This document shows positions 17,222 to 27,448 of a stretch of 64,000 nucleotides of DNA, in pieces. Below the pieces are notes generated by a model. The model searched no databases and was not told the origin of the DNA. It saw nothing but the letters and a program-made list of their open reading frames with translations. Origin of the DNA: Pseudoalteromonas arctica (lineage in GTDB: Bacteria; Pseudomonadota; Gammaproteobacteria; Enterobacterales; Alteromonadaceae); the NCBI RefSeq assembly GCF_012927645.1, contig NZ_JABBMT010000011.1, positions 57,518 through 121,517 on the forward strand, in the 5' to 3' direction. The translations under genes were made by a program, and so were the position numbers. How positions within the stretch are numbered: position 1 is the stretch's first letter; each line of letters begins with the position of its first letter.

Positions 17222-18946
17222 TTAGTGAGCATGTGCTTCACTAGACCCTTTAGGGTTACGGATACCTTCAACCATTTCTTGAATTTCAAGTGGTGTATCA
17301 GCGGTAAACTTAACCACAATTGCAGCCACCGCAAAGTTAATAAACATACCAACTAAACCAATTCCTTCTGGTGAAATACCAAGGAACCAATGTTCAGAGT
17401 TATTGAGTTCTGGGCTGATGAATTTGAAGAAGATAATATAAGCAGCAGTAAAGGTGATACCTGTTACCATGCCTAAAATCGCGCCTTCTTTATTCATCTT
17501 CTTAGAGAAAATACCCATGATGATCGCCGGGAAGAAACTTGCAGCAGCTAAGCCGAATGCAAATGCCACCACCGATGCTACAAATCCAGGCGGATGAATA
17601 CCAAAGTAAGCGGAGATAACAATCGCAACCATGGCCGCCAACCTCGCTGCGAGTAACTCTTGTTTATCATTAATGTCGGGTTTTAAGGTTCGCTTGAGTA
17701 AATCGTGCGATACGGAGGTCGAAATAACTAATAGTAAGCCTGCGGTTGTCGATAATGCCGCAGCAATACCACCGGCAGCCACGAGTGCCACAACCCATGC
17801 TGGTAAATTAGCAATTTCAGGATTCGCAAGTACCATAATATCGCGGTCAACGTTAACTTCGTTTGCGCTGTTTGGATCATCAATTTTACCTGCTGTGTAG
17901 AACATTTTACCATCACCATTTTTATCATTAAAAGTGATTAATCCCGTTCTTTCCCAATTTTTGATCCAACCTGGTGCATCTGCGTATTCTGTACCACTTC
18001 CGTCTTTACCATTTATAGTATCAATCATGTTTACACGGGCAAACGCCGCAACCGCTGGTGCTGCTGTGTAAACAATGGCAATGAATACTAAAGTCCATGC
18101 CGCTGAGATACGTGTATCTTTAACGCGAGGTACAGTAAAAAAGCGAACAATTACATGTGGAAGGCCAGCAGTACCCACCATTAATGCACCTGTGATTGCA
18201 AATACATCAATGATGCTCTTAGAGCCTTCAGTGTATTGAGCAAAGCCAAGCTCAGCGCTTAATCCATCTAACTTATCAAGCACATACATACCTGAGCCAT
18301 CACTTAAAGTGGCACCAAAACCGGTTTGCGGTAAAATGTGACCCGTCATCATCATAGAGATGAAGATAGCTGGAACAAGGTAAGCAAATACCAGTACACA
18401 ATATTGTGCTACTTGCGTGTAAGTAATGCCTTTCATGCCGCCAAGTACAGCATAAAAGAATACGATAACCATACCAATGTAAACGCCAGTGTCAATTTCA
18501 ACTTCTAAGAAGCGAGAAAATACCACGCCTACACCACGCATTTGCCCTGCAATATAGGTAAAACAAATGAAGATAGCACACAGAATTGCGACCAAACGCG
18601 CTGTACGTGAGTAGTAACGGTCGCCGATAAAATCAGGTACAGTGAATTTACCAAACTTACGCAAATAAGGAGCTAAACACATGGCAAGTAAAACATAACC
18701 ACCAGTCCAACCCATTAAGTACACGCCACCATCGTAACCGGCGAAAGAGATGATACCCGCCATGGAGATAAATGACGCAGCACTCATCCAATCTGCAGCG
18801 GTTGCCATACCATTAGCAAGAGGTGGAACACCGCCGCCTGCCACATAAAATTCATTTGTTGAGCCCGCTCGAGCCCAAATTGCAATGCCGATATAAAGCG
18901 CAAAGCTTAAACCGACAATTATAAACGTGAGTGTTTGAACATCCAT
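17222..18946 (-). CDS. Sodium/solute (acetate-type) symporter, VC_2705/ActP-like
   Basis: A 574-residue sodium:solute symporter with about 13 hydrophobic segments. Family signatures include the N-terminal FYVAGGGVPPLANGMATAAD and the central GTAGLPHVIVRFF. It belongs to the subfamily that carries acetate or related short organic acids, and its long loop near 310-375 is rich in Asp and Gly. It forms an operon with the DUF4212 gene 10 bp upstream and lies divergent from the CrbS-type kinase. SD GGAGCTAAGC precedes the ATG. The acetate role is inferred from family, neighbours and the shared promoter box with acs. Confidence 0.88.
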   Translation of the reverse strand: MDVQTLTFIIVGLSFALYIGIAIWARAGSTNEFYVAGGGVPPLANGMATAADWMSAASFISMAGIISFAGYDGGVYLMGWTGGYVLLAMCLAPYLRKFGKFTVPDFIGDRYYSRTARLVAILCAIFICFTYIAGQMRGVGVVFSRFLEVEIDTGVYIGMVIVFFYAVLGGMKGITYTQVAQYCVLVFAYLVPAIFISMMMTGHILPQTGFGATLSDGSGMYVLDKLDGLSAELGFAQYTEGSKSIIDVFAITGALMVGTAGLPHVIVRFFTVPRVKDTRISAAWTLVFIAIVYTAAPAVAAFARVNMIDTINGKDGSGTEYADAPGWIKNWERTGLITFNDKNGDGKMFYTAGKIDDPNSANEVNVDRDIMVLANPEIANLPAWVVALVAAGGIAAALSTTAGLLLVISTSVSHDLLKRTLKPDINDKQELLAARLAAMVAIVISAYFGIHPPGFVASVVAFAFGLAAASFFPAIIMGIFSKKMNKEGAILGMVTGITFTAAYIIFFKFISPELNNSEHWFLGISPEGIGLVGMFINFAVAAIVVKFTADTPLEIQEMVEGIRNPKGSSEAHAH

Positions 18947-18956
18947 TGCTTAGCTC

Positions 18957-19220
18957 CTATTCGTCTACGCCGTATTTTTTATCTAACGTATTCATTTTGA
19001 AAACGTATGCAAAAATCAAAATTATAAAGGTGTAAATCGAGCCTTGCTGGGAGAACCAGAAGCCAAGTTTAAAACCAAAGAAACGCACTTCATTAAGTAC
19101 ATCAACCAGTAGTATGCCAAAGCCAAACGACACGACAAACCAAACTGCTAATAATTTAAACAGCAGTGAAATGTTTTCCGCCCAATAAGCTTTTGCTTGT
19201 TCTTCATCTTTAAAAGCCAT
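18957..19220 (-). CDS. DUF4212 small membrane subunit of the symporter
   Basis: An 87-residue protein with two transmembrane segments (LLFKLLAVWFVVSFGFGILL and IYTFIILIFAYVF), matching DUF4212, the small protein that regularly precedes VC_2705-type symporters. The usual view is that it is a partner subunit. The ATG at 19220 has a strong SD (GAGGAAAAT); the frame is open further upstream, but those codons lie in the leader. It is the first gene of the symporter operon. Confidence 0.85.
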   Translation of the reverse strand: MAFKDEEQAKAYWAENISLLFKLLAVWFVVSFGFGILLVDVLNEVRFFGFKLGFWFSQQGSIYTFIILIFAYVFKMNTLDKKYGVDE

Positions 19221-19440
19221 TTTATTTTCCTCTTTAACATCTGTAAAAAGTGATGTGTTCGATTTATTCTCGGTTATAAACTTAGCAATACCTGAATAAT
19301 ATTGAATTGAGACCATGGTCGTAACAACGAGTTAACGTTTACGTAAACTGCGAGAATTGATTAATTAGAAATAATAAAAACACTTTATTATCATATGGTT
19401 AATAATTTAAAGTGGGTGATTTCAACTATTTATCTAGGCT

Positions 19441-19470
19441 ATATTACACACGTGCGACATTAGTCTAATA
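19441..19470 (-). promoter_or_regulatory. Symporter promoter with proposed CrbR box
   Basis: On the minus strand, CTAAT (19459-19463) lies exactly 12 bp before TAATAT (19441-19446), a plausible -10. The box is part of TTAGTCTAATA (plus strand, 19460-19470), an 11-mer repeated exactly upstream of acs. TTAG-T-CTAA is itself a small dyad. The geometry equals that at the acs promoter. Confidence 0.55.
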
Positions 19471-19603
19471 CAGCAGTGAAACATTAAATTCCTTATATAT
19501 ATCATATAAATATGTTTTTTTTATAATACTCATAAAATTGACAGCTCAAAATAGTGAAAACTTCTGGTATGGTGTGCATAACATAATAGAAATTGAATAA
19601 AAT

Positions 19604-22600
19604 ATGACTGCTGCACTGATTTTTGTCGCTTTAGCGTATATTGGCATCTTGTTTTGGCTTGCGATCTGGGGCGATAAAACTACACCACTGGCCAAACGAA
19701 TTAGCCACCATCCTTTTGTTTACTCTTTTTCGTTGGGTATTTATTGCACCTCATGGACTTACTATGGCTCTGTGGGCACAGCTGCCACCAGCAGTTGGAG
19801 CTATTTACCTATTTTGCTTGGCCCTGCATTATTGTTTTTTTTCGGACAAGGTTTTTTACGCAAACTAGTGCTGGTCAGTAAAAAGCAAAATATCACCACC
19901 ATTGCTGATTTTATCTCTGCCCGTTATGGTAAGCGCCAAACCACAGCTATTATGGTGACAGTGATCGCGTTACTAGCAACCATTCCTTATATCGCCTTAC
20001 AGTTAAAAGCACTGAGCAACAGCTTCTTACTACTACAAAGTGACAATAAAATATCGGGATCAATGGTCGCACTATCTGCCACTTTGATCATGGCGATATT
20101 TGCGATTTTTTTTGGTACTCGTAAAGTTGATGTAACCGAATACCGCTCGGGATTAATGCTTGCGGTAGCATTTGAATCAATGATCAAACTACTGGCATTA
20201 ATTGCAGTGGCGGCTTTGGCGGTGTACACCTTGTATAACTTACCCAGTACCAGTGAATTACAAGTTAAAAAGTCGCTGTGGCATCACTGGGGCAATTTTA
20301 ACTTTTTGAGCTTTAATTTTATTGGCCAATCATTGATGTCCGCTGCTGCCATCATCTGTTTGCCACGACAATTTCACGTTACTGTGGTTGATAACCAAGA
20401 CAAACGCCACCTATTTACCGCTCGTTGGACTTTTACCCTCTATTTATTGCTAACTGCAGCAATGATTTTACCGATTGCTACCGCGGCGATTCATCCACAG
20501 ATCGGCAATAGTTTTTCACCCGATAGTTTTGTATTGGCACTGCCATTAATGAATAGCAATGTTTTACTTACCACGTTTGTGTTTATTGGCGGAATATCCG
20601 CAGCGACGGCGATGATTGTGGTTGCCACTTTGACCCTAAGCACCATGATCTCAAATGATGTAGTATTACCGCTGATGCTACGTCGTAAATTCAAACGTAA
20701 CCTGATCACTAGCAGTTATAAGCCACAAATATTACTGGTAAGGCGTTTTACCATCGCTGGTATTTTGATCTTATCGTATTTTTATCAGCAATGGTTTGGT
20801 CACGGCAAAGCACTTGCCAGCATGGGGTTAGTTGCATTTTCTTTGGTAACACAATTATTACCCGCTATTGTGGGCGGCCTATACTGGCGCAAAGGCCATG
20901 CTTATGGTGTGTATGCAGGTTTATTAGCAGGATTGATTTGTTGGATATTATTTTTAATGCTACCTATCTTAGATACAGGCAATACACTTGACACCGAACT
21001 ACAACAAACTCTTATTACCCGCGGTACACTGATCGCTTTATTTGCTAATATCGGCTGTTATATTAGTTTTTCATTGGGAGCTGATGAGCGGCTAATTGAT
21101 AAAATTCAAGCAGCAGCATTCGTTAATCCCAAGGAGCAAGCTGTACTTGCAAGACGTTTAAACAAAAACGTAAAAGCCACGGTATACGATTTTAAAGTAC
21201 TGTTACAAACCTTTTTAGGAGTCCACCGTAGCCAACAAGTATTGACGCATTTTTCACTGACTCACCAACTCGGAAACAATAACGCTCACCCTGATCCTGA
21301 GTTTATAGCTTACTGCGAACGCGCCTTGGCCGGTGTATTAGGTGCCTCTTCTGCGCAAGCGCTTATTCATACTGTAGCATCGGGTAAACGCATGGCATTT
21401 GAAGAAGTGGTTAACTTTTTTGATGAAACAACGCAAGCACTACAGTTTAACCAAAATCTGTTGTTCACCTCTTTAGAGAACCTCAGCCATGGTATTTCAG
21501 TAGTTGATAAAGAGCTTAATCTTGTTGCGTGGAACAAGCGCTACGCAGAGATGTTTAATTACCCTGAAGGATTTTTAGAGGTAGGCCAACCGATTGAGCA
21601 AATTATTCGTTACAATGCCCAGCGCGGTGAATGTGGCCCTGGTGAAATAGAACGACAAGTAGAAAAGCGCGTGCAACATTTAAAAAATGGCAGTTCGCAT
21701 CACTTTATCCGTCACCGTCGTAACGGCCTAGTGTACGAAATGACCGGTAACCCACTGCCTGATGGCGGCTTTGTTACTAGCTTTTCAGATATTACCACTC
21801 ACATTGCCACGCAAAATGCACTTGAAGAAGTAAATATGGATCTGGAGAACCGCATTGAAGCGCGCACCCAAGAAATACGTACTATCAATAAAGATCTTGA
21901 AGCTCAAATAGAAAGCCGCGTACAAACAGAGCAAGCACTTACTTTAGCGAAACGAGAAGCAGAGCAAGCTAATGACAGTAAAACCCGCTTTTTAGCATTA
22001 GCAAGTCACGATATTTTACAACCACTCAATGCCGCCCGTTTATACCTTGCTGCGATAGATGAAAAATCCCTCGCTGATAATAATATCAATAACTTCGAAA
22101 AGCTCAGCGCCAGCCTCGATTCAACCGTGCATTTAATGTCAGCATTATTAGAAATTGCCAAACTTGAACAAGGTGCAATGACCCCAAACCCGCGCCACTT
22201 TAGTATTGATGATATCCTCGCTCCACTGCGCAGTGAATACGCCATTTTAACAAGCGAAAAAGGCCTTAATCTCACAGTGCGCAGCGGACCGTATATTGTC
22301 CACAGTGATATCACCTATCTACGGCGAATTGTACAGAACTTAGTCTCAAATGCAGTTAAATACACCGATACCGGTAAAGTATTAGTGGCATGTCGTAAAC
22401 GCAAATATCACTTACGCATTGAAGTATGGGATACTGGCCCTGGCATTAGTGCAGTAGAGCAAGCAAAGATATTTAACGACTTCTACCGTGTAGAAGCCTC
22501 TGACAACAAAGGAGTTGGCCTAGGCCTTAGCGTAGTAAAACGTATGGTTGATTTACTTTCAATCCGCTTAGAGGTACGCTCAACACCACAAAAAGGTAGC

Positions 22601-23044
22601 TGTTTTAGTATCGAAATACCCTATGGTGAAAGCCAGTTTGTACAACAAAAGCTCGCAACCAACAGCTTATTTGAAGAGCGTTCTGCTATGAACATCATCG
22701 CCGTTGACGATGACCCTGAAAACCTCAATGCTATGGCCAGTTTATTACAAAAGTGGCAAGCTAACTATCAGCTGTTTGACCAAGTTGAAAGCGTGCTGAA
22801 GTACGCACATGGACACAACGCACCGGATGTAATATTAATGGATTACCAGCTAGGCCATGAACACGATGGCATTACGTTAATTACAGCCCTGCGGGAAATT
22901 TGGCAAACCAATGTGCCAGCAATTTTAATCACCGCAGTACGCGACGTAAAGCTAAAACAAGCCACTAAAGCCGCTGATATTCATTACTTGTCTAAACCAA
23001 TCAAGCCAGGAAAATTAAAAGCACTGCTTAATCATAGTGCATGA
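19604..23044 (+). CDS. crbS: Hybrid sensor histidine kinase with sodium/solute symporter domain (CrbS-like)
   Basis: 1146 residues. An SSF-type transporter domain with about 13 helices (1-480) leads into a PAS_7-like domain (about 620-740; HGISVVDKELNLVAWNKRY), a coiled coil (745-795), a HisKA domain with SHDILQPLN (His near 803), a HATPase domain (NLVSNAVKY, DTGPGI, GVGLGLSVV), and a receiver domain (AVDDDPENL, Asp near 1080 in LMDYQLG). This is the CrbS/MxtR architecture that controls acs through a LuxR-type regulator in Vibrio and Pseudomonas. It is divergent from the symporter operon. The partner regulator gene is near acs, about 25 kb away. SD is weak. Confidence 0.9.
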   Translation: MTAALIFVALAYIGILFWLAIWGDKTTPLAKRISHHPFVYSFSLGIYCTSWTYYGSVGTAATSSWSYLPILLGPALLFFFGQGFLRKLVLVSKKQNITTIADFISARYGKRQTTAIMVTVIALLATIPYIALQLKALSNSFLLLQSDNKISGSMVALSATLIMAIFAIFFGTRKVDVTEYRSGLMLAVAFESMIKLLALIAVAALAVYTLYNLPSTSELQVKKSLWHHWGNFNFLSFNFIGQSLMSAAAIICLPRQFHVTVVDNQDKRHLFTARWTFTLYLLLTAAMILPIATAAIHPQIGNSFSPDSFVLALPLMNSNVLLTTFVFIGGISAATAMIVVATLTLSTMISNDVVLPLMLRRKFKRNLITSSYKPQILLVRRFTIAGILILSYFYQQWFGHGKALASMGLVAFSLVTQLLPAIVGGLYWRKGHAYGVYAGLLAGLICWILFLMLPILDTGNTLDTELQQTLITRGTLIALFANIGCYISFSLGADERLIDKIQAAAFVNPKEQAVLARRLNKNVKATVYDFKVLLQTFLGVHRSQQVLTHFSLTHQLGNNNAHPDPEFIAYCERALAGVLGASSAQALIHTVASGKRMAFEEVVNFFDETTQALQFNQNLLFTSLENLSHGISVVDKELNLVAWNKRYAEMFNYPEGFLEVGQPIEQIIRYNAQRGECGPGEIERQVEKRVQHLKNGSSHHFIRHRRNGLVYEMTGNPLPDGGFVTSFSDITTHIATQNALEEVNMDLENRIEARTQEIRTINKDLEAQIESRVQTEQALTLAKREAEQANDSKTRFLALASHDILQPLNAARLYLAAIDEKSLADNNINNFEKLSASLDSTVHLMSALLEIAKLEQGAMTPNPRHFSIDDILAPLRSEYAILTSEKGLNLTVRSGPYIVHSDITYLRRIVQNLVSNAVKYTDTGKVLVACRKRKYHLRIEVWDTGPGISAVEQAKIFNDFYRVEASDNKGVGLGLSVVKRMVDLLSIRLEVRSTPQKGSCFSIEIPYGESQFVQQKLATNSLFEERSAMNIIAVDDDPENLNAMASLLQKWQANYQLFDQVESVLKYAHGHNAPDVILMDYQLGHEHDGITLITALREIWQTNVPAILITAVRDVKLKQATKAADIHYLSKPIKPGKLKALLNHSA

Positions 23045-23092
23045 GGTGTTAAGTAAAAGATTAAAACAGATTGGCGTTAAACACTATAACTA

Positions 23093-23122
23093 AGTACACC
23101 CAACAATCTTATTGGGTGTACT
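23093..23122. terminator. Terminator between crbS and the DUF2339 gene
   Basis: A perfect 11-bp stem, AGTACACCCAA paired with TTGGGTGTACT, with an 8-base loop. The two genes are convergent, so it can serve both. The U tract is weak. Confidence 0.6.
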
Positions 23123-23134
23123 GTTTGAGTTAAA

Positions 23135-25786
23135 TTACCCAGCTGGTACTTTATTCCTGAGCTTTTGGAACAGCCAACTTAGGCCGACCAGAGATAACCC
23201 TAAACCAATAAATGATATCGCTTTGAGTAAGCCTGTCAGGCTTGCCATATCAATTAAGAATACCTTCACGATAACCGCGCCGAGAATGCCTAAACCGACT
23301 TTCTGTAGTAGCAATTGTTGTTTTAAATGCCCGGCAGTGACCACTAGTGCGCCAAGTAATAACCAAATGATCGAATAACTGTATAGCTCGGCGTCACTGG
23401 TCGCTTTATCAAGATAAATGAACCCGCCTTGCCAATATTGGCGGATCAGTGTGTTGATAGCTAACACTGCTAATAAGCCTGATACACCTAGTACTATTTG
23501 GCTAAACTTAGCATTAAGTGGTTTAACTAATTTAACCAACCACAGTGTAAGTATACTTGGCACTAGCCAGGTTAATAACAGCCAATTAAATAATGGTATT
23601 TCACCAATGTAAAGGTGTATAAAGAGTGGGTTTTCATGTAATGCTGTACTTATCAACAACAAGCCAGCAAGTCCCGTCAGTGCCCCCCCTGCAATTCGGT
23701 AAAGTTTTCCCAGTTGCCCTGCGCTGTGTGACCGATGCAGGTAAACGCAGCCAAGTGCTAACCAATTACAACTGAGTAATACCTGCTCATAAAAGCTTAA
23801 AGAGAAAAGCTGTGGATAATGCCCGACTAGTTGATAACTGGTTTCAGTGGTGATAAATAATGCTAAACAATGTAATGCAGCCCCTTCGAGCCAAATTTTC
23901 ATATCTGTTTGTTGCCACTGTTTTGCGGCAAACCAAAATAACCCAACCGCTAATGGATACACAATTGCGCTCCAATGCGTTGCAAATATAGTTAGATCAA
24001 AATAATGTGCAGTCCATGGTGCAAAGGTTAGCCTTGCCAGCACCACAGCCACCAGCACTTTAATAGGCCAATACGGCATAGGCATAGCATGGCGTTTCAC
24101 CAAATAACTAATAACCAACACTTGAGCAGCCAGTGCGAGAGTTAACCCGCTATCGGCTAATAACATAGTTAAACAAAGGGTTATATTGGCATTAGCGCCA
24201 ACCCAATAACTAAACTGCTGCCATTGTGTGTGAGCTGTTTGTGCGCGTTTAATTAATACACCACTCGTTACTAGCAACAATACAGTCCATAGTGGATACG
24301 CAACACCTAAGCCTTGCTCGGGTGTTATGGTGTAGAGCGTTGCAATCAAGGTAAACACACTAAACGCAGCGACTAAATGAAAGCTTAAACGTTTATAATA
24401 TCGCGCGCCAAAATAAAGCCCGTATAGACCAAGGCCAACCGCAAGTAATAGCCCTATGCCATACATTTGCCTAAATACAAACAAATGATCGTTGCTATCA
24501 ACACTATAACGTTGTTGGCTGAGAACTAATAACACCGCAACTACTAGCGCCACACCTTGCCAAAGATCCCAACGACTATTTTGCAGCACTAAAAATAACA
24601 GCATGAGAATTAAACACACCATCACAATTTGCCATTGTAAGCTCACCGCCTCTGTCACTATCGTCAGCAGTAAAGGAATTACTATTGCTAACAATAACGG
24701 GTGATCCGGCTGTAATTTTAATAATCGCTGTAAACTATGCGGACGATATTCTAATAAACGTAAAGTTAAGCCTAATCGTGCAATGGCAATTAAACCTATA
24801 ATCGATAGCAGTGCAAAACCACCAACTAGCCAATATTGCTGTGCGTTGATCACACTCAGTGCTACCCAATACCAGCCAATATGCCCAGCCCAAAGTAAAT
24901 ACCACAACCAATTACGTTTTACCTTTTGTGCCACTAATACCGTTGCAAAAGTAACAAAGCCAATGTACATCAGTAAAGCAGCTAAATTACCGCTGCCAGT
25001 ATTAACCCAAATCGGCACGCTGTAAGCGCCAACGATGCCAAGCACTGCCAATAAGGGCCCTAAACGCAGCGCCATAGAACTTGCCATCAGTGCAATAACT
25101 GCCAGCATCACAAACGCCGTGGTTGGGCTTAACATCGCATAACTTGAGTAGGCAAGTAGCGTTAATGCAAAACAGCTAATAAACCCGCCACCTGCAAGTG
25201 CTGCAGGTACGTAATTATTAAAGCCTTCAAAAACAATACCTTTTCTATGCAAATACTCGGCACTAGCAATTAATACAACACCAAATAAGCCCCCAAAGGT
25301 GAGTCGTAAGCTTGGTGATAACAAGCCAGCATCAAGACTGTATTTTGCTAAAAATATCCCACCAAAGGCCAGCGCGACGCCGCCAATCCAAGTCATCCAA
25401 TTTTCTTGGAACTGTGTTTTTAATTTACTAAAGAAAATATCAATAACTGAAAGAGAAGCTTGTTTCTGGTGAGAAGTCGTTTTTACAATCGATGTGGTGC
25501 TTGCATAATTTTTTGCTGGTAGTGGCTGATGTAAAGCCACCTCAACTTGATTTGATCGTTCTAGCGCAACTGGGGGCGCTGCTTGCGGCTCAGTTATATC
25601 AGCAGCAATGTCTCGTGGCACTTGATGCTGCCCGATTTTATCTGCCATGACTCCACGCAGTTGTTTTTTTAACATCGCAATATCTTGCTTTAACGTACTT
25701 ATTTGTATTAAAGCAATAAGGCCAGCTATAGAGCCTGCGACTACAACTAACGATAAAATGATTATGAGCCCTAAAATATCGTCCAT
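23135..25786 (-). CDS. DUF2339 multi-spanning membrane protein
   Basis: 883 residues. An N-terminal helix is followed by a hydrophilic stretch to about 130, then some 20 or more hydrophobic segments to the C-terminus (for example WMTWIGGVALAFGGIFLAKY near 145), which fits DUF2339. Family knowledge gives no established function; a role in the cell envelope has been suggested. It stands alone. SD AGGATTG precedes the ATG. No odd features were seen; the length is normal for the family. Confidence 0.85.
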   Translation of the reverse strand: MDDILGLIIILSLVVVAGSIAGLIALIQISTLKQDIAMLKKQLRGVMADKIGQHQVPRDIAADITEPQAAPPVALERSNQVEVALHQPLPAKNYASTTSIVKTTSHQKQASLSVIDIFFSKLKTQFQENWMTWIGGVALAFGGIFLAKYSLDAGLLSPSLRLTFGGLFGVVLIASAEYLHRKGIVFEGFNNYVPAALAGGGFISCFALTLLAYSSYAMLSPTTAFVMLAVIALMASSMALRLGPLLAVLGIVGAYSVPIWVNTGSGNLAALLMYIGFVTFATVLVAQKVKRNWLWYLLWAGHIGWYWVALSVINAQQYWLVGGFALLSIIGLIAIARLGLTLRLLEYRPHSLQRLLKLQPDHPLLLAIVIPLLLTIVTEAVSLQWQIVMVCLILMLLFLVLQNSRWDLWQGVALVVAVLLVLSQQRYSVDSNDHLFVFRQMYGIGLLLAVGLGLYGLYFGARYYKRLSFHLVAAFSVFTLIATLYTITPEQGLGVAYPLWTVLLLVTSGVLIKRAQTAHTQWQQFSYWVGANANITLCLTMLLADSGLTLALAAQVLVISYLVKRHAMPMPYWPIKVLVAVVLARLTFAPWTAHYFDLTIFATHWSAIVYPLAVGLFWFAAKQWQQTDMKIWLEGAALHCLALFITTETSYQLVGHYPQLFSLSFYEQVLLSCNWLALGCVYLHRSHSAGQLGKLYRIAGGALTGLAGLLLISTALHENPLFIHLYIGEIPLFNWLLLTWLVPSILTLWLVKLVKPLNAKFSQIVLGVSGLLAVLAINTLIRQYWQGGFIYLDKATSDAELYSYSIIWLLLGALVVTAGHLKQQLLLQKVGLGILGAVIVKVFLIDMASLTGLLKAISFIGLGLSLVGLSWLFQKLRNKVPAG

Positions 25787-25849
25787 TTTTCAATCCTGAC
25801 TGCTTTTGATACTTCCTTATAACGTAAAGTGTATTGAAAATACACCCAA

Positions 25850-25881
25850 AATCTCAGCCTCGCTATAGCGAGGCTGAGATT
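25850..25881 (-). terminator. Strong hairpin after the DUF4397-like lipoprotein gene
   Basis: A perfect 14-bp stem, AATCTCAGCCTCGC paired with GCGAGGCTGAGATT, with a 4-base loop, 10 bp past the stop at 25891. Confidence 0.8.
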
Positions 25882-25890
25882 ACAGTAAGG

Positions 25891-27255
25891 TTATTCTACT
25901 GAATCAGTAACAGTGCGCTCTAACGTCATTTTATAGCCAGTGCTGCTTGTTTCATCATGCTCAATAATTAATATGTAGTTACCTTCTTGGCTCAAGTCCA
26001 TATCGCCTTGTTGCATAAGTACAATTTTCTGACCATTATCTTCATAAAGCACATAAGTGGTGTAAATTTCATTATCAACTACTTGGTCTTCTTGGTCGTA
26101 TCGATCGAGGCCATCAATAATATTTTTAGCATCCTCAACTGTTTCGCCATTGAGGGTAAATACTACATCAACTTCGCTAATATCTAGCCCTGCGTAACTG
26201 TCTATTAAGTTAACAACTGTCACTTTGTGACTATAGCTACTTGGGGTTAAGCTTTCTTTTACCGTCATCATCCGTGGGCCGTACTCTTTATCATTGTAAA
26301 AAATACCAACGTTACTTTGTTCACGTTCCAGGGTAAGTAAAAAATTATCTACAATTATATTACCCGCCTCATTAAGCATCGCAATACTGTAACTGTTTGG
26401 ATCAAGCTCAATGTAGTTTGAGTAGCTGTCATTAGTGATAACTTGAGTAGGGCTGCTTACGCCACCCCGCGTTGCATTAAAGCTAATTTTCGGGTAATCA
26501 TCAATGGTATTGATAAAACGCGCTTGCCCTTTGGCATTTTGATGTTTTAGCGTAGTTACGGTATTACTTGCAGTAACGAGATCTAACGTAATACCATTTT
26601 CCTCAGTCGCGTAACTTGGGCGGATCATGGCAACATAACTGGCATCATCATCAAGATGGATCGACGATGACTCAAATAATACATCAGTACTACCACTTTG
26701 AGTTAAATACAGTGTGTAATATCCTTCATCAATGCTTTGTAATGCTAGTTCGTTTAAATACTGTGGTGATGCAATTAACTCTGCGGTTTCAAATAAGCCA
26801 TCATCATTTGCTAAATACACATCAAAACTAATATTTTCTCCTACAATATTAAAAAAACCTAAGTTAACAACATCTTCATCACTGCCTGTTGGCACACTTA
26901 ACTCACTAAATGTTGGCTCTGCAAAATCGCCATTCATCACCCATAATTGGGTCATGTCGTCTCTTACCGAAACATCTTTTTCACTGATCGTTATATAACT
27001 GTCATTTGCATCAAGGTACTTAAAGTTCACTTCGTAATCATTAGAGCTGTAATTATGGCGAGTCGTAACGCCACCAAAATCAGCGCCTGTGCGCTCCGTA
27101 TCTTCGACAAATAAACGAGTAAACGGGCTATTATATGAACCATTATATAATTGAATATAACCACTTTTACTCGAGCTTGAGTCACCCCCAGAGCAAGCAG
27201 TAAGAGTTGTAAATAAAGAGGTTATTAGTGCAGTTTTAAATAACGGGCTACGCAT
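25891..27255 (-). CDS. DUF4397-like lipoprotein
   Basis: A 454-residue lipoprotein with signal MRSPLFKTALITSLFTTLTAC (lipobox LTAC) and a Ser-rich linker (GGDSSSSKSG). Repeated beta-rich segments of the DUF4397 kind follow (GYIQLYNGSYNSPFTRLFV; VNLGFFNIVGENISFDVYL; ARFINTIDDYPKISFN; KVTVVNLIDSYAGLDI). It is probably outer-membrane anchored. It lies downstream of the TonB receptor gene in the same orientation with a gap of about 380 bp, so they may be related functionally, but no shared operon is shown. SD AAGGAATT precedes the ATG. The function is unknown. Confidence 0.7.
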   Translation of the reverse strand: MRSPLFKTALITSLFTTLTACSGGDSSSSKSGYIQLYNGSYNSPFTRLFVEDTERTGADFGGVTTRHNYSSNDYEVNFKYLDANDSYITISEKDVSVRDDMTQLWVMNGDFAEPTFSELSVPTGSDEDVVNLGFFNIVGENISFDVYLANDDGLFETAELIASPQYLNELALQSIDEGYYTLYLTQSGSTDVLFESSSIHLDDDASYVAMIRPSYATEENGITLDLVTASNTVTTLKHQNAKGQARFINTIDDYPKISFNATRGGVSSPTQVITNDSYSNYIELDPNSYSIAMLNEAGNIIVDNFLLTLEREQSNVGIFYNDKEYGPRMMTVKESLTPSSYSHKVTVVNLIDSYAGLDISEVDVVFTLNGETVEDAKNIIDGLDRYDQEDQVVDNEIYTTYVLYEDNGQKIVLMQQGDMDLSQEGNYILIIEHDETSSTGYKMTLERTVTDSVE

Positions 27256-27448
27256 GGAATCAATTCCTTATTGTTAATAGTTTCAATTTGACCATTAAAA
27301 AAAGCAATAATTCCATGATTTACAAAGCATTACCTCCATTTGCAAACAGTCACATAATCGTGAATAAAAGTACAAATATGTAAAAAAACGTACAAAATCA
27401 CATATTAAAATAACAAATTCATCGTGAGAGCGATAATCCTCTAACCAA

